From the NCBI GenBank assembly GCA_012295275.1, contig CM022669.1, forward strand, positions 12,571,980 to 12,635,979: a stretch of 64,000 nucleotides of DNA. The letters run 5' to 3'. Shown piece after piece: positions 12,316 through 22,540 of this stretch. The notes under the pieces were generated by a model. That model saw only the letters and a program-made list of their open reading frames with translations, did no database searches and was not told the DNA's origin. A program made the position numbers and the translations under genes. Position 1 is the stretch's first letter. Every line of letters begins with the position of its first letter. The DNA is from Chrysomallon squamiferum. Taxonomy: Eukaryota; Mollusca; Gastropoda; Neomphalida; Peltospiridae.

Positions 12316-13242
12316 GGCGCGCGCGTTGCCAGATGTGTGTGTTTAACTCTATATATTCCTGTCTATGATGAGGAAGATTTAAGAGGACCTTATTTCTGCT
12401 TATTTTAATTTTTTTATTTTGTTAAATCGAACCAGCTGGACAGCTCTATATTGATCTAATTGGCGGAGTAATTATTTCGGTTTATATAAAGATAAAGCAT
12501 TTTTAAAATTAGGGAGTTTTGCCTTTAGTTAAAACTAGAGATGGAACATTAGTTAAAGACTGTAAAGATTGGAAGTCTTTCAAAATACAGGTTACAGATG
12601 TATTCCTCTTCAATATTAAAAGAGTTTTCCTTCGAATAAAGATGACAGGTAAAAAATTATAATAAAAAAGTAAAGCAATACATATTGAAAAGAGCATTTA
12701 AATAACGCCATTCAGTGACTTCCATGACTTTACTAAGGAGATGAAGAGAATTCGATAAAGAGAAACACACACACACACACATACACACACACAAACAAAC
12801 ACAAACACACACATACACACACACACATATATATACATACACACACACACACATATATATATATACACATACACATACACACCTAGAAATATATAGTTGG
12901 ACAGATAATTAAAACAATAAATAATTGGATTTATTTGGATATAGCAGGAAAATCAGCCGCATTTGTCTTACATTAAACTGTAATTTAATGAAAACCAATG
13001 AAGATTAACGAATATAAAAAGAAAATTATGTTTTGTCTTACGAATTGTGGTACAGAATTGATTTTATTCGACGACACAAAAAACTGTTTACTGAACCTAA
13101 TCAGAACAAAGGAATAAGTCGTGAATAAGTCGTACACACAAACATGCACACACAGGTACACACACAGGTACACACACAGGTAGACACACGTATATGTAAG
13201 TAAAGAGTATACGTTGGATTAGGATTGGAATGAGTCACTGGC
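12313..13242. other. Intergenic, with an orphan upstream-block relic and (CA)n
   Basis: No gene. A degraded receptor upstream block lies at about 12,425-12,482, with GGCGGAGTAATTA at 12,462, but no receptor start lies beside it. A (CA)n/(TA)n tract occupies about 12,766-12,881 and a short (CACACAGGTA) tract lies near 13,140-13,190. The rest is unremarkable AT-rich DNA. Confidence 0.6.
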
Positions 13243-13255
13243 ACTCTCTCTCTCT

Positions 13256-13341
<86 letters not shown>

Positions 13342-13391
13342 CTCTCTCTCTCTCTGTCTCTCTCTCTCTCTCTCTCTCAGTCTCTCTCTCT

Positions 13392-13433
<42 letters not shown>

Positions 13434-13457
13434 CGCTCTCGCTCTCTCTCTCTCTCT
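13243..13457. repeat. (CT)n microsatellite, 215 bp with interruptions
   Basis: A nearly continuous CT tract broken by CAGT, TGT and CGCT interruptions. Its Ser-Leu reading frame is an artefact. Confidence 0.97.
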
Positions 13458-13477
13458 GTATGTATGCTTACTACACA

Positions 13478-13848
13478 AAATATTCTCAGTTATTTACGAA
13501 AACATTGTTCGTTAGCACAATACAAGATAAAACAATTTTGAATCTGATTAAAATATTACAGGCGATTAGAAGTGAGAAAAACAAAAAACTGTAGACTCAG
13601 AACTCTGTCCACGGCCATATGTCTGTCACAAATATCATGTACGGTTGCTTAATAAATTCACAGTGACTGAAATATTTTGAATAAGTTGTCTCGAAGCCGT
13701 CACCAACACCATCAAAAAAATGAGCTGGCAAAACTGCCATTACTGTAATAATCGTGAAAATGACAACAGTTGTTGCACGTTTGGTACAAATAACTTTTAT
13801 TTCAGGCGGAAACCAAACTGAGAAACATCGTTCCAACGTTACTAGATT
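13478..13848 (-). pseudogene. Group 3 class A GPCR pseudogene
   Basis: On the minus strand it begins within TM3 (VTLERCFSVWFPPEIK) and reads through TM4 (ATTVVIFTIITVMAVLPAHF), loop 2 with its conserved Cys, and WPWTEF at the start of TM5. There a TGA interrupts the frame. TM5 then continues to about 13,536, where it is joined directly to the end of TM7 (LYCANEQCFRK, with one stop codon), so ICL3 and TM6 are gone. TM1-TM2 are also missing. It keeps the ERC variant of the DRY motif. It differs from group 1 in loop 2 and in its ANExCFRK helix 8, a form shared with the relic at 23,915. Confidence 0.82.
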
Positions 13849-16398
13849 GGTAGATTTGAACTTTTGAAATTTGTATTAATTAATGATTATCGAGGATATA
13901 TGTTCGTCTTTTTAATTATCATGTCATTTCAGACACTAATCGATCAAGAAACGATGCAAGAAATACACCGCGTTTTATTTCCCAAGAGTAAACAATATTT
14001 ATGTGTAAAATATTGACAATAGCCGCAGTTTAATGAACACGTAAGATCAAACACGAAACAATATAAATAAATTGATTCAGAGTATAAAATAACTTTTTTT
14101 TTTGTTCGTTTCTTCTTCTTCTTTTTAATCATTGAAGAATATTGATTGGTGACTGTTAATGATTTATGTTTAGAATAAAAATCATTTTCTTACACGGACT
14201 AATTAATTCTATGTTTTTAATTTGGAAAGAATCATATCTTCCTTTTGAAATATGTTATGCAATACTTTCAAGTTATCTTTTTTCTGTCCAGTCTTAAATA
14301 ACGTCGTCTAAAGAGTTGAGTTTTACAACATCAGAGCGCTACCGTAATTTTAGTGTATTCATTACGTGCTTGCGCATAACTTGTATATATTTATGCATGT
14401 GTGAGGGTGTGTGTGTCTATATATGTGTATATATATGTATGTATGCTTGTGTGTGTTTATGCATATATGTACAATTAGCTGAAAAAAGTATTTAAGAGAT
14501 ATGTGTCTGTGTATATGTGTGTGTGTGTGTGTGTTTTAGATTATATAATCTCATTAAAGCGATAGAACAGACTAATGTTAATATAGTCAAGGGAGACAAT
14601 GCTAGGCAATTTGTATATAACATTAGGTTTTATCTCAGACAAAGAAACTAACATAGCTATGCATGTTCTGTATGAATATCTTAATTAGACAGGTCAGTCA
14701 AAGTAACAAATTGAAAAAAACAAACAAACAAAAAAACAGTTTTGTCACCGGTAAAATATCAGCAATTTCTTCTTTCACAGAGTAGATAAAGAAAAAAATA
14801 AATTATTTTGATGTAGAAACGCCAGTTACTTTAAATCGATAGTGAGAGTAACCGTACGAAACATTTCTTTCCTTCCATCCGTTTCTTTATAAATTATTTT
14901 ACAGTTTGTTCTAAACAGCAGACATCAGATTTCGAGGTAAAAGCAACAGACAAACGTTCTTCGTTCATTTCAGTTTCCTTACATCATTTTGGGACTTTGG
15001 TTTTTTGGGAGTTTGTATGTGTGTGTGTATGTATGTATGTACGTATGTATGTATATATGTATATATGTATGTATGTATGTATGTGTACATATGTGTACAA
15101 AACAAAACAATAACAGCTATGAAAAGAACAGCAGTAAGAAAAAAAGCAAAACAAAACAACAAAACAAGAAAACAAGAAGAAAACAACATTTTGGCAGTAG
15201 TGGAGAATACAACAAATATAATAAGGAAACTAGCAGAATAACAAATAAAATAAAACAGTATTATATTATTTAAAACCGACCAAAACAAACAAACGAGCAG
15301 CCACTAACAAGAAGTATCTGGGTTTTTAGTAAACACTGGTTTAATACACTGACTTGACTACGTAACAAGATCTTCAAAAGTCAAGTCTATATCTTCTTAT
15401 TTGCACATTTCCATCCAAGAATATATCAAAGTAGATAGTTTTAATAATTAAGAAATATTTTTGTTCTTCTTCTTCTGCTTCTTCTTCTTATTTTTATTAC
15501 TTTTTTTTTCACTAATAACATTATCGTTACAAGAAATAAAGAATAACATATAATCATTTTTGGTTTATTTTGACAGCTTTATTTAATTTAAACATTTTCA
15601 TTTGCAGTGATACATCTGTGAAAAGCTATTTAAACACACTGAAAGCCTAGACGCTTAGGAATCATAAAAAGAAAATAAAAGTGATTTTTAAATCGTTTAT
15701 GTTACATGCTACTTCACAGCCATGTCCGAAGATTACGTTGTGTTCTAAATTAATTATAAGTCTTTTTATTTACTTTCAGATTAAATAAGTTAGATGACTG
15801 TGTTAAAACAAATACCTCTAAAACAAGGTTACCTACGAAAATACAGTCTGTGTCACGTACAGCACTGACTTGTTATTTGCGAAACATCGTCAGAGATAGA
15901 AAAACTGGACCAGACTCTGTACACGTACCTGAGTGCGCGGACCGCTGAAATACTCATCTAGTGACGCTGATCTCATATACCTACTTTAATATATCAGTGA
16001 TTGACAGTGATGTTAATGAGTAAATTCATATTTCTAATTATTAATATAAACTAACACGTATTAGCACGATAGACTGAATTTTTTAGCACGTTCAATGAAA
16101 TCTTTCATCTAGACTATTAGTAAAAGAAAAATCTCGAAATGAGAAAGTGAAAAACTGAGAATCCCAAGTCTTTGCACAGCAAAAATACATTAATAAACAC
16201 TGTATCATTTCTCAAGTCATCGAAATCAATTACAATAAACAGAAAGTCTCAGAAGATCAATATCAGTAAATTCTTTACATATATTTAACGCAGTGACTTT
16301 ATGTTTTTTCTTTGAAAGATACACCGTCAGCATTAGTAATGTTATTATACATATTCTAATAATACTTAATCAAAGACAGAGAATTAACTGGACTTATA
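13849..16398. repeat. 3' flank of minus-strand group 1 receptors, copy 3
   Basis: Non-coding. The first part (13,849-14,660) matches 26,390-27,180. (TATG)n lies at about 15,017-15,090 and CAGTAGTGGAGAATA near 15,196. A conserved block of about 230 bp at 15,790-16,015, called the K element here, recurs at 36,345-36,592 and in reverse at 20,583-20,790. The last 370 bp closely match 9,060-9,434. Small Cys/Tyr/Val frames over the TATG tract are artefacts. Confidence 0.7.
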
Positions 16399-17439
16399 TT
16401 ACACAATATGACTCTGGGTCACCGGCACACTGTAGATCTCAGAACGTCTCCGCTCACGACCACGAAACAAAGTCCGCATTTCTTGTCGAAATCGTTGTCC
16501 AGTACTGCAGTATAACACGAAATTGATACAGTTGTTTGTGTACATCAACATATTGACCAGGCACCATAATAATTGGTCTACTGCCTCGTCCCGAACATTT
16601 TCGAAGTCGCTACGGAAATTATTGTCATATATGATTTGAACAGAAACAGGAGTTGTACAAATTACGTACGTCGCACTTACGACTAGCATCGTGAACGTGA
16701 TGGATGAATTCTGATTTCGTCGAACTGATGCAGATCTGTTCTGAATGTTGTTTCCAATGGTCGTGCCATTCTGCAAAATGTGTCGATTACCAGAAACAAT
16801 TTTGTATATGATTAAAATATTACATACGATGAGAATAAAAGAAGGTAAGAAACTATAGATAGTAAAATCTATCCATGGCCAAACTATAAGCTCAAATTCG
16901 TTGTACTCATCAGTATTAGGTACACATTGAAGAAAATATGTCTCATTTCCGTTGGTTACTTCAGAGTCGCCGAGTCCAAAAATATAATGTCCTGGCAAAA
17001 CAGCCATTATTAAAATTATGGATGCAGTTATAACAATAGCTACACTCCTCGTACATATCATTCTTACTTTATGTGGAAACCACACAGACAAACATCTTTC
17101 CAACGTCACCGCCACCAACAACCACGCCGACATGTATACCGTCGAAAAAGCCGACCATATCAGCAGCTTGCATGCAGTCGTACTGTATGATGTGATGTCG
17201 TAATTAAGTAGATATTTTAACCAGGGTCTTAACAAGCCAGTACAGAGAACGAGACTGTCGAAGACAGCCAGACACCTTAAATAGAGCGACGTTGTCGTTT
17301 CTCGCATTGATGATGACCATGACAAAACAATGAACGTTAAAGTGTTACCCACCAGTCCTATTGTCAGCATGAACGGCGGAACGTATTTCCAAATAGCGAC
17401 AGCAGCTTTGTATTCAGGATAATCGGATAACTCAGACAT
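16399..17439 (-). CDS. Group 1 class A (rhodopsin-like) GPCR, intact, 346 aa
   Basis: Single-exon seven-helix receptor at the plasma membrane, inferred to bind a peptide or chemical cue and signal through a G protein. Visible features: short N-terminus (1-20), TM1 with GN at 31-32, TM2 with LAVFD at 57-61, Cys90 at the top of TM3, E114-R115-C116 where DRY is usual, TM4 at about 129-152, loop 2 with glycosylation site N165-E-T and Cys172 (a likely disulfide with Cys90), TM5 at about 186-213, a basic ICL3, TM6 with C261-T-T-P264, and TM7 ending N306-F-V-L-Y310 then helix 8. The start is the MSELSD codon; all three intact paralogs start at the same position and have 346 codons with no indels. 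It is divergent from the 18,984 pseudogene, and the upstream block lies 489 bp before the ATG. The nearest known families are molluscan FMRFamide-receptor-like and chemosensory-like GPCRs; the ligand is unknown. Confidence 0.93.
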   Translation of the reverse strand: MSELSDYPEYKAAVAIWKYVPPFMLTIGLVGNTLTFIVLSWSSSMRETTTSLYLRCLAVFDSLVLCTGLLRPWLKYLLNYDITSYSTTACKLLIWSAFSTVYMSAWLLVAVTLERCLSVWFPHKVRMICTRSVAIVITASIILIMAVLPGHYIFGLGDSEVTNGNETYFLQCVPNTDEYNEFELIVWPWIDFTIYSFLPSFILIVCNILIIYKIVSGNRHILQNGTTIGNNIQNRSASVRRNQNSSITFTMLVVSATYVICTTPVSVQIIYDNNFRSDFENVRDEAVDQLLWCLVNMLMYTNNCINFVLYCSTGQRFRQEMRTLFRGRERRRSEIYSVPVTQSHIV

Positions 17440-17816
17440 GATTTGTTAGTGAAATTATTTCCAGTTGTTGGTGCCTACATGCAGTTTCCTCTTTCCAGTT
17501 TAAGGAATTAAATCCAATATTAGTTGGAAACGAACAATAAATGAAAGTCTGAACTTACACAGTTTTGTTTCGGTGACGGTAATTGTGCAGCGCTTGTTGT
17601 TGTTGTTGTTAACGTCAACCAAACGTATATGAAAATTACTGTGTCAGTTTTGTAGTTTAAGAACTATTCTTTAGTAGCCCGTTGTTGTTGCTAGGGCTGC
17701 TGTTATTGTGATAAATGCATATCCAAACTTCTCCCTCCATTGTTGTTGTTGTTACAGTCTAATCTCACACTAATGTCTATAAAGTACGACACCACTGTTT
17801 TATGGCATTAAATACA
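17440..17816. other. 5' flank of the 16,399-17,439 receptor
   Basis: Non-coding. Read towards the gene, it shares short stretches with the other group 1 5' flanks: CGCTGCACAAT (complement near 17,588) and AATATTGGATTTAATTCC just before the ATG. GTT-rich runs occur near 17,600 and 17,740. No TATA box could be assigned. Confidence 0.5.
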
Positions 17817-17945
17817 TTATGAATCAACGAGAAGACTAATGGAAAAATTTTAAATGTCGAATAGAAATTGTTTTTCTAATTGGTTTGTTAAGTGTAACCA
17901 ACAGGACTTCTCTGCATGGATTTAATGGGCGGAGTAATTATTACG
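17817..17945 (-). promoter_or_regulatory. Conserved upstream block of group 1 receptor (GC box plus TAATTA)
   Basis: A block of about 100 bp kept upstream of every group 1 copy that retains its 5' flank. It contains GGGCGGAG at 17,928-17,935, immediately followed by TAATTA, and the conserved CAAATGTCGAATAGAAA-like and TAAGTGTAACCAACAG stretches. The GC box stands out in AT-rich surroundings. A promoter or enhancer role is inferred from conservation and position only; it could simply be part of the duplicated unit. Confidence 0.5.
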
Positions 17946-17973
17946 TAACATAGGCCACCTGTATGTATGTACG

Positions 17974-18023
<50 letters not shown>

Positions 18024-18070
18024 GAAATACGTATATATATATATATATATATACACACACAGACACACGC

Positions 18071-18104
<34 letters not shown>

Positions 18105-18547
18105 GCATAGTTATACACTCACATATATCTCTCTTTATGTGTGTTTGTGTGTGTAGTATGTATAACGATAAGGAAAAGTCTTACTGATAAAAGATATTTG
18201 ATAAAATGTATATATTTGCATACAATTTAAAACATCTGAGCACAACCTTTTCTAAGTAAATATTTCGTTACGAGGATATTTTACATTTTCTTGGGTAATC
18301 TTAAAATGTGTCTAGACTAACTTGTGTCACATTAAACTGTTATTAATGTAAATGATATAAATTAATTTAGAAAGAAAATTACGTTTTATCTTCCAGGCAG
18401 TGTATGAGTATTGATTTTATTCCTCGACGCAAATAACTACGTACACGATCTAATCAGAATAGAATAATAAGTTATGAAAATGTGAGGTAATATCTTTAAG
18501 TAATATGTGTGTGTGTGTGTGCATGCGTGTGCGTGCCCCGTGTGTGT
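17946..18547. repeat. Divergent intergenic spacer with (AAT)n, (TA)n and (CA)n
   Basis: Holds (AAT)n at about 17,978-18,022 and (TA)n/(CA)n at about 18,030-18,110. AT-rich sequence follows at 18,230-18,480 that also lies before the group 2 relics at 41.0 and 51.9 kb (ATTGATTTTATTC, then CGATGCAAATAACT-like). No gene. Confidence 0.65.
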
Positions 18548-18640
18548 GTTCTGAATGTTGTTTTCGCTAGGGGTGTCATTCTCCAGGACCTGTCGATTTT
18601 GTTGATGACTAAAATGTTTCATGAATTACACGATGAATAA
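18548..18640 (-). pseudogene. Group 2 GPCR remnant (TM5 end and ICL3 only)
   Basis: The minus strand encodes a fragment recognisable as NRQVLENDTPSENNIQN, the ICL3 of the receptor family, preceded by a shifted end of TM5. Everything else is gone. It sits where modules at 27.9, 41.3 and 52.1 kb have larger group 2 relics, which supports the shared module order. Confidence 0.7.
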
Positions 18641-18755
18641 CTCCGCCCATTAGTTCAATATACAGCATTCCATTTATTTACACTTAACTAAGGACTAATG
18701 TACAGATTTTATATTCGACATTTCAGTTTGTACATTATTCTTCTCGTCCTTTTAA
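18635..18755 (+). promoter_or_regulatory. Conserved upstream block, plus orientation
   Basis: Inverted counterpart of the block at 17,817-17,945. CTCCGCCC lies at 18,641-18,648, then TTCAATATACAG, TTACACTTAAC and TATTCGACATTT. It lies 336 bp before the ATG of the pseudogene at 18,984. Regulatory function is inferred. Confidence 0.45.
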
Positions 18756-18983
18756 TACAGTTTTTTTTTAGAATATAAATGAGTTGTAGTGATTTGTAGC
18801 AATTCATTTGTTTTACTTAAGGTAGCAGAAATAAATTAACAACAATAACAACAACAATAACAACAACGGATATCGAAGTTGTCTGACACTTCATTTTTTC
18901 TTGCTTTTTCACTTATTCCTTAAATCGTAAAGATGAAACTGCATATAGTCAGTAATAATTAGAAATAATTTGATTAACGAACC

Positions 18984-19938
18984 ATGTCTGCGTTATCCGA
19001 TTTTCTTGAATATAGAGCTGCTGTTTGAAAATACGTTCCGCCGTTCATGCTGACAATAGGACTGGTGGATAACTCTTTAACGTTCATTGTTTTGTCATGG
19101 TCATCATCAATGCGCAAAACGACAATGTCGCTGTATTTGAGATGTCTGGCTGTCTTCGACAGTCTCGCTCTCTGTACTGGCTTGTTAAGACTCTGGTTAA
19201 AATATCTAGTTAATTACGACATCAGAACATACAGTACGACTGCATGCAAGCTGCACGTGTGGGCGACCTATTCGACGGTATACACGTCAGCGTGGTTGTT
19301 GGTGGCGGTGACGCTGGAAAGATGTTTGTCTGTGTGGTTTCCACGTAAGGTAAGAATAATATGTACGAGACGTGTAATTGTTGTTATAATTGTATCCATA
19401 ATTTTAATAATGGTCGTTCAGCAAGCATATTATATTTTTGGATATGGTAATTCTGAAGTAACCGAAGGAAATAAGACACATATTTCTCACTGTGAAGCTA
19501 TTTCTGATGAATACTATAAACTTGATGTTAAAGTTTGGTCATCGTATGTAAAATTTTAATAACTTAGAAAACTGTTATGGACGGATTTTGCAGAATGACA
19601 CGTCCAATGGAAACAACATTCAGAACAGATCTGCATCAGTCCGACGAAATCAATCGTCATCCATCACGTTCATGATGCTAGTCGTAAGTGCGACGTACGT
19701 AATTTGTACAACTCCTTTTTCTGTATATCACAAAATATTTTTTAACCAAGTTGAAATTGTTCACGTCGAGGCAATAGACGCATTGAGATGGTGCCTGGTC
19801 AACATTTTGATGTACACATACAACTGTATGACTTTTTTTAATTATACTACAGTACTGGAAAACGATTTCTAGAAACTCTGAGGACTTGTATTGTGGTCGT
19901 GAGCGGAGGTAGTCTGTGACCCTGAATCATACTGTATA
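18984..19938 (+). pseudogene. Group 1 class A GPCR pseudogene, nearly full length
   Basis: Starts MSALSDFLEYRAAV, where TGG (Trp in WKYVPP) has become TGA and six bases of the preceding codons are missing. From 19,047 the frame is open through TM1 (GN changed to DN), TM2, TM3 (Cys conserved), ERCLSVWFP, TM4 and loop 2 to VWSSYVKF. There the start of TM5 is deleted and the frame stops, exactly as in the 3,818 pseudogene. It resumes at 19,588 with ICL3, TM6 (CTTP) and TM7, which reads NCMTFFNY, so the NFVLY motif is disrupted. A stop follows at ENDF, and the C-tail is shortened, ending without the usual TAA. At least four disabling changes are visible. Confidence 0.9.
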
Positions 19939-20369
19939 TCGAAGCATTCAGTTAATTGTCTATTGTTTGTTTTAATTATTATTAATGCATATAGAAGCAC
20001 ATTACGAATATTGATAATGAGCTTTTCAAAGAAGAAGCACCAAGTTTGTGCGGTTAGCTTTGTAATAGGACACTTGTAAAGAACTTGAGATTTAATATTT
20101 GTTGTAATTGTTCTTAAAGAGAAAACGATATGGTATTTAGTGACATATATATACATCTTCGCCGAATTCTAGATATTCAAATGTTACTTTCTAGAGATAC
20201 CATAAAGTTTTCTTATATTAATAGTCAAGATAAGAGTTTTTATTGAGCACACTAAATATAGATGTTATTTACTTTTTAGAAAGACCAAAAAGTTTTCTTA
20301 TATTAATAGTCAAGATAAGAGTTTTTATTGAGAACACTAAATATAGATGTTGTTTACGAGATAAAAGCT

Positions 20370-20458
<89 letters not shown>

Positions 20459-22033
20459 CTTTAGGAATTTATTTATTTATTTCAAATTAATGGCTATTCT
20501 GACATAAAAACACAATAATGCTGTTGTTACTTTTTTATTTATTTGTTTGTTTAATTTTAATGTGATTTTCTTCATTCGGAGCGACATTAATATTATTATG
20601 AATCACTGATGTATTAAAGTAGGTATACGACACCAGTGTCACTCAATGTGCGTTTCAGCGGTCCGCGCACTGAGGTACGTGTGCAGAGTCTGGTCGAGTT
20701 TTTCTATCTCTTACTAAGTTTTCGCAATAACAAATCAGTCCTGTATATGACACAGTCTGTATATTCTTAGGTAACCTTGTTTTAGAGTTATTTGATCAAA
20801 CATTATTTTTGTTTTCAAATGTCAGTTTTATTGGCAAAGTTTACGGTAAATGTTTATTTTACAAACAGCAACAACAACAAGAACAACTACAAATATAAAA
20901 AATTAGAAAACAATAATGTAATTGACTATTTCAAAATGTTTAATTAATATTTTGTCTTTGAAAAAAAGCGGTTTTTCCTTGAAATTTACGTATTAAAAAC
21001 TACTTTTGCTCTTCCTTTAATAATCGAATTCCTTTAAATGCGTATTTCTATGGAATAACTGCTACTGTTTAAGATTTCAGCTTTTTGCTGCCGAAGTCTA
21101 GAAGAGTAAGCCAGCGAGGCTATGACGAGCTGGTATAGCCGTTCGACAATCTGAGGTTAAAACTGGTATCTTAAGAAAGAAGCCAGTTATTTCTTTCACC
21201 CTGCAAACATATATACTACAAAGACAAAATGCAATAACTCTCAGTTCTCGAGATAAATTCATTCCTAAAAAAACTATACATTATTTTTACCAGTGCCCTA
21301 AAATATAGAAATGTATATGGCCATCATATATTGCCACGATTTTCTAGTCATTGCAGGATATAAACATACATTAGTTTGAAAATTTATTTGTTTTCCATCA
21401 AAAAGAGCTAGTAATAATTCGTAAAGCTGAACTCTGAGTTTATTGATATTTAATTTTTTAATGAATTTTCCCATATAAAACATTTAGCCTCGATGGTTTA
21501 AGCAGGACGTTAAAACAAAATACATATTTATCGAAAATGCCGTCTTTAATCAGCATGTAGCGCTTTCTGTATTAAGCAATTGAAAAAATAATAATACAAA
21601 CAAATAAATATAAAAAATTAAATTAAATTAAAAAAACAACAACATTTAATTAAGTGTCTTTACGGAGAAACGAGGCATTTGTGAAGTAGGTTAATTGTTT
21701 GAAATCAAGTGTACTTATTCGGTAAATACATTTTGCTTTTACCAATCCATTCTTTGGGGCAATAATGAATGTATATTGATTTTACGTTTAATATTAATGT
21801 TCATTGTCTTCCTTTACTGTTACAAACTCGATAGTTTTTAAATTAACATATGACACGGTAATGACTATATTTTTTCTAAGACAAAGCCATTGAAAATTTA
21901 GTAAATTAAATATTTAAAGATCTTAAAAGATCTTGGAAGAAGCTTTTTAATTATAACTTCTATCTTCATGGAACATTGCAATAATAAATAGATTAATACA
22001 AATAATAATAAAAATAAAAAAATAAAAATAAGA

Positions 22034-22085
<52 letters not shown>

Positions 22086-22540
22086 GAAGAAGAAGAAGAA
22101 GATGAAGAAAAAGAACGATAATGATCATAATAATAATAGTAGTAGTAATAATATTTATGATGATAATAATAGTAGTAGTAATAGAACTAATAATAATAAT
22201 AAGAAAAATAATGATGATAATAATAATGATGATGATGATGACACTACTACTAATAATATGATGATGATAATAAACAGAGTCATGAGGTACTGGAATTGTG
22301 ATGTCGACTAATATGTTTCATTTTTGTTGCAAAACTAGAGTATAATTTATTGGAAGAAATGTATATGCGGTAACGTCACAAGTACAAGGAAATGCACGAA
22401 CCATTATTTTATATTACACTTGGTTATGAATTATAAGTGAATGGCGAAAAGAAAAATAAATAAAATAAAACTAGTAAGGGCGCAGAATAAATTCAGACTG
22501 TTTCTTTGTATAAAGGTATACTTTGTGCAAATGTATACTT
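19939..22540. repeat. 3' flank of plus-strand group 1 copy
   Basis: Non-coding. It contains a direct repeat of about 75 bp (TTTCTTATATTAATAGTCAA near 20,211 and 20,292), (CT)n at 20,371-20,453, the inverted K element at 20,583-20,790, and palindrome arm-like pieces at 20,930-21,050 and 21,650-21,890. An unrecognised stretch lies at 21,060-21,215, and (AAT)n at about 22,035-22,085 grades into GAA/GAT-rich sequence to 22,275. Poly-Asn or poly-Ile frames over the AAT tract are artefacts. Confidence 0.65.
20371..20453. repeat. (CT)n microsatellite
   Basis: A pure CT tract about 430 bp downstream of the receptor pseudogene. Comparable tracts lie downstream of the plus copies at 30,242 and 43,294. 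Confidence 0.97.

Noticed and set aside
13230-13541. Ser-Leu-rich 103-codon frame
   Set aside because: Translation of a CT microsatellite; no domain, and the tract is interrupted irregularly.
16399-16420. C-terminal PDZ-binding motif in group 1 receptors
   Set aside because: The tails end HIV, HTV, HSV or HTL. Position -2 is His, not the Ser/Thr of class I PDZ ligands.
17549-17575. GTAAGT-like splice donor upstream of the 16,399-17,439 receptor, suggesting a 5' UTR intron
   Set aside because: The motif is lost in the 50,055 copy and no convincing partner acceptor was found. Plausible but not supported.
21096-21170. Possible tRNA-derived SINE head (GCTGGTATAGCCG, then CGTTCGAC)
   Set aside because: The A and B box matches are weak and there is no second copy in the window, so a SINE or tRNA gene cannot be supported.
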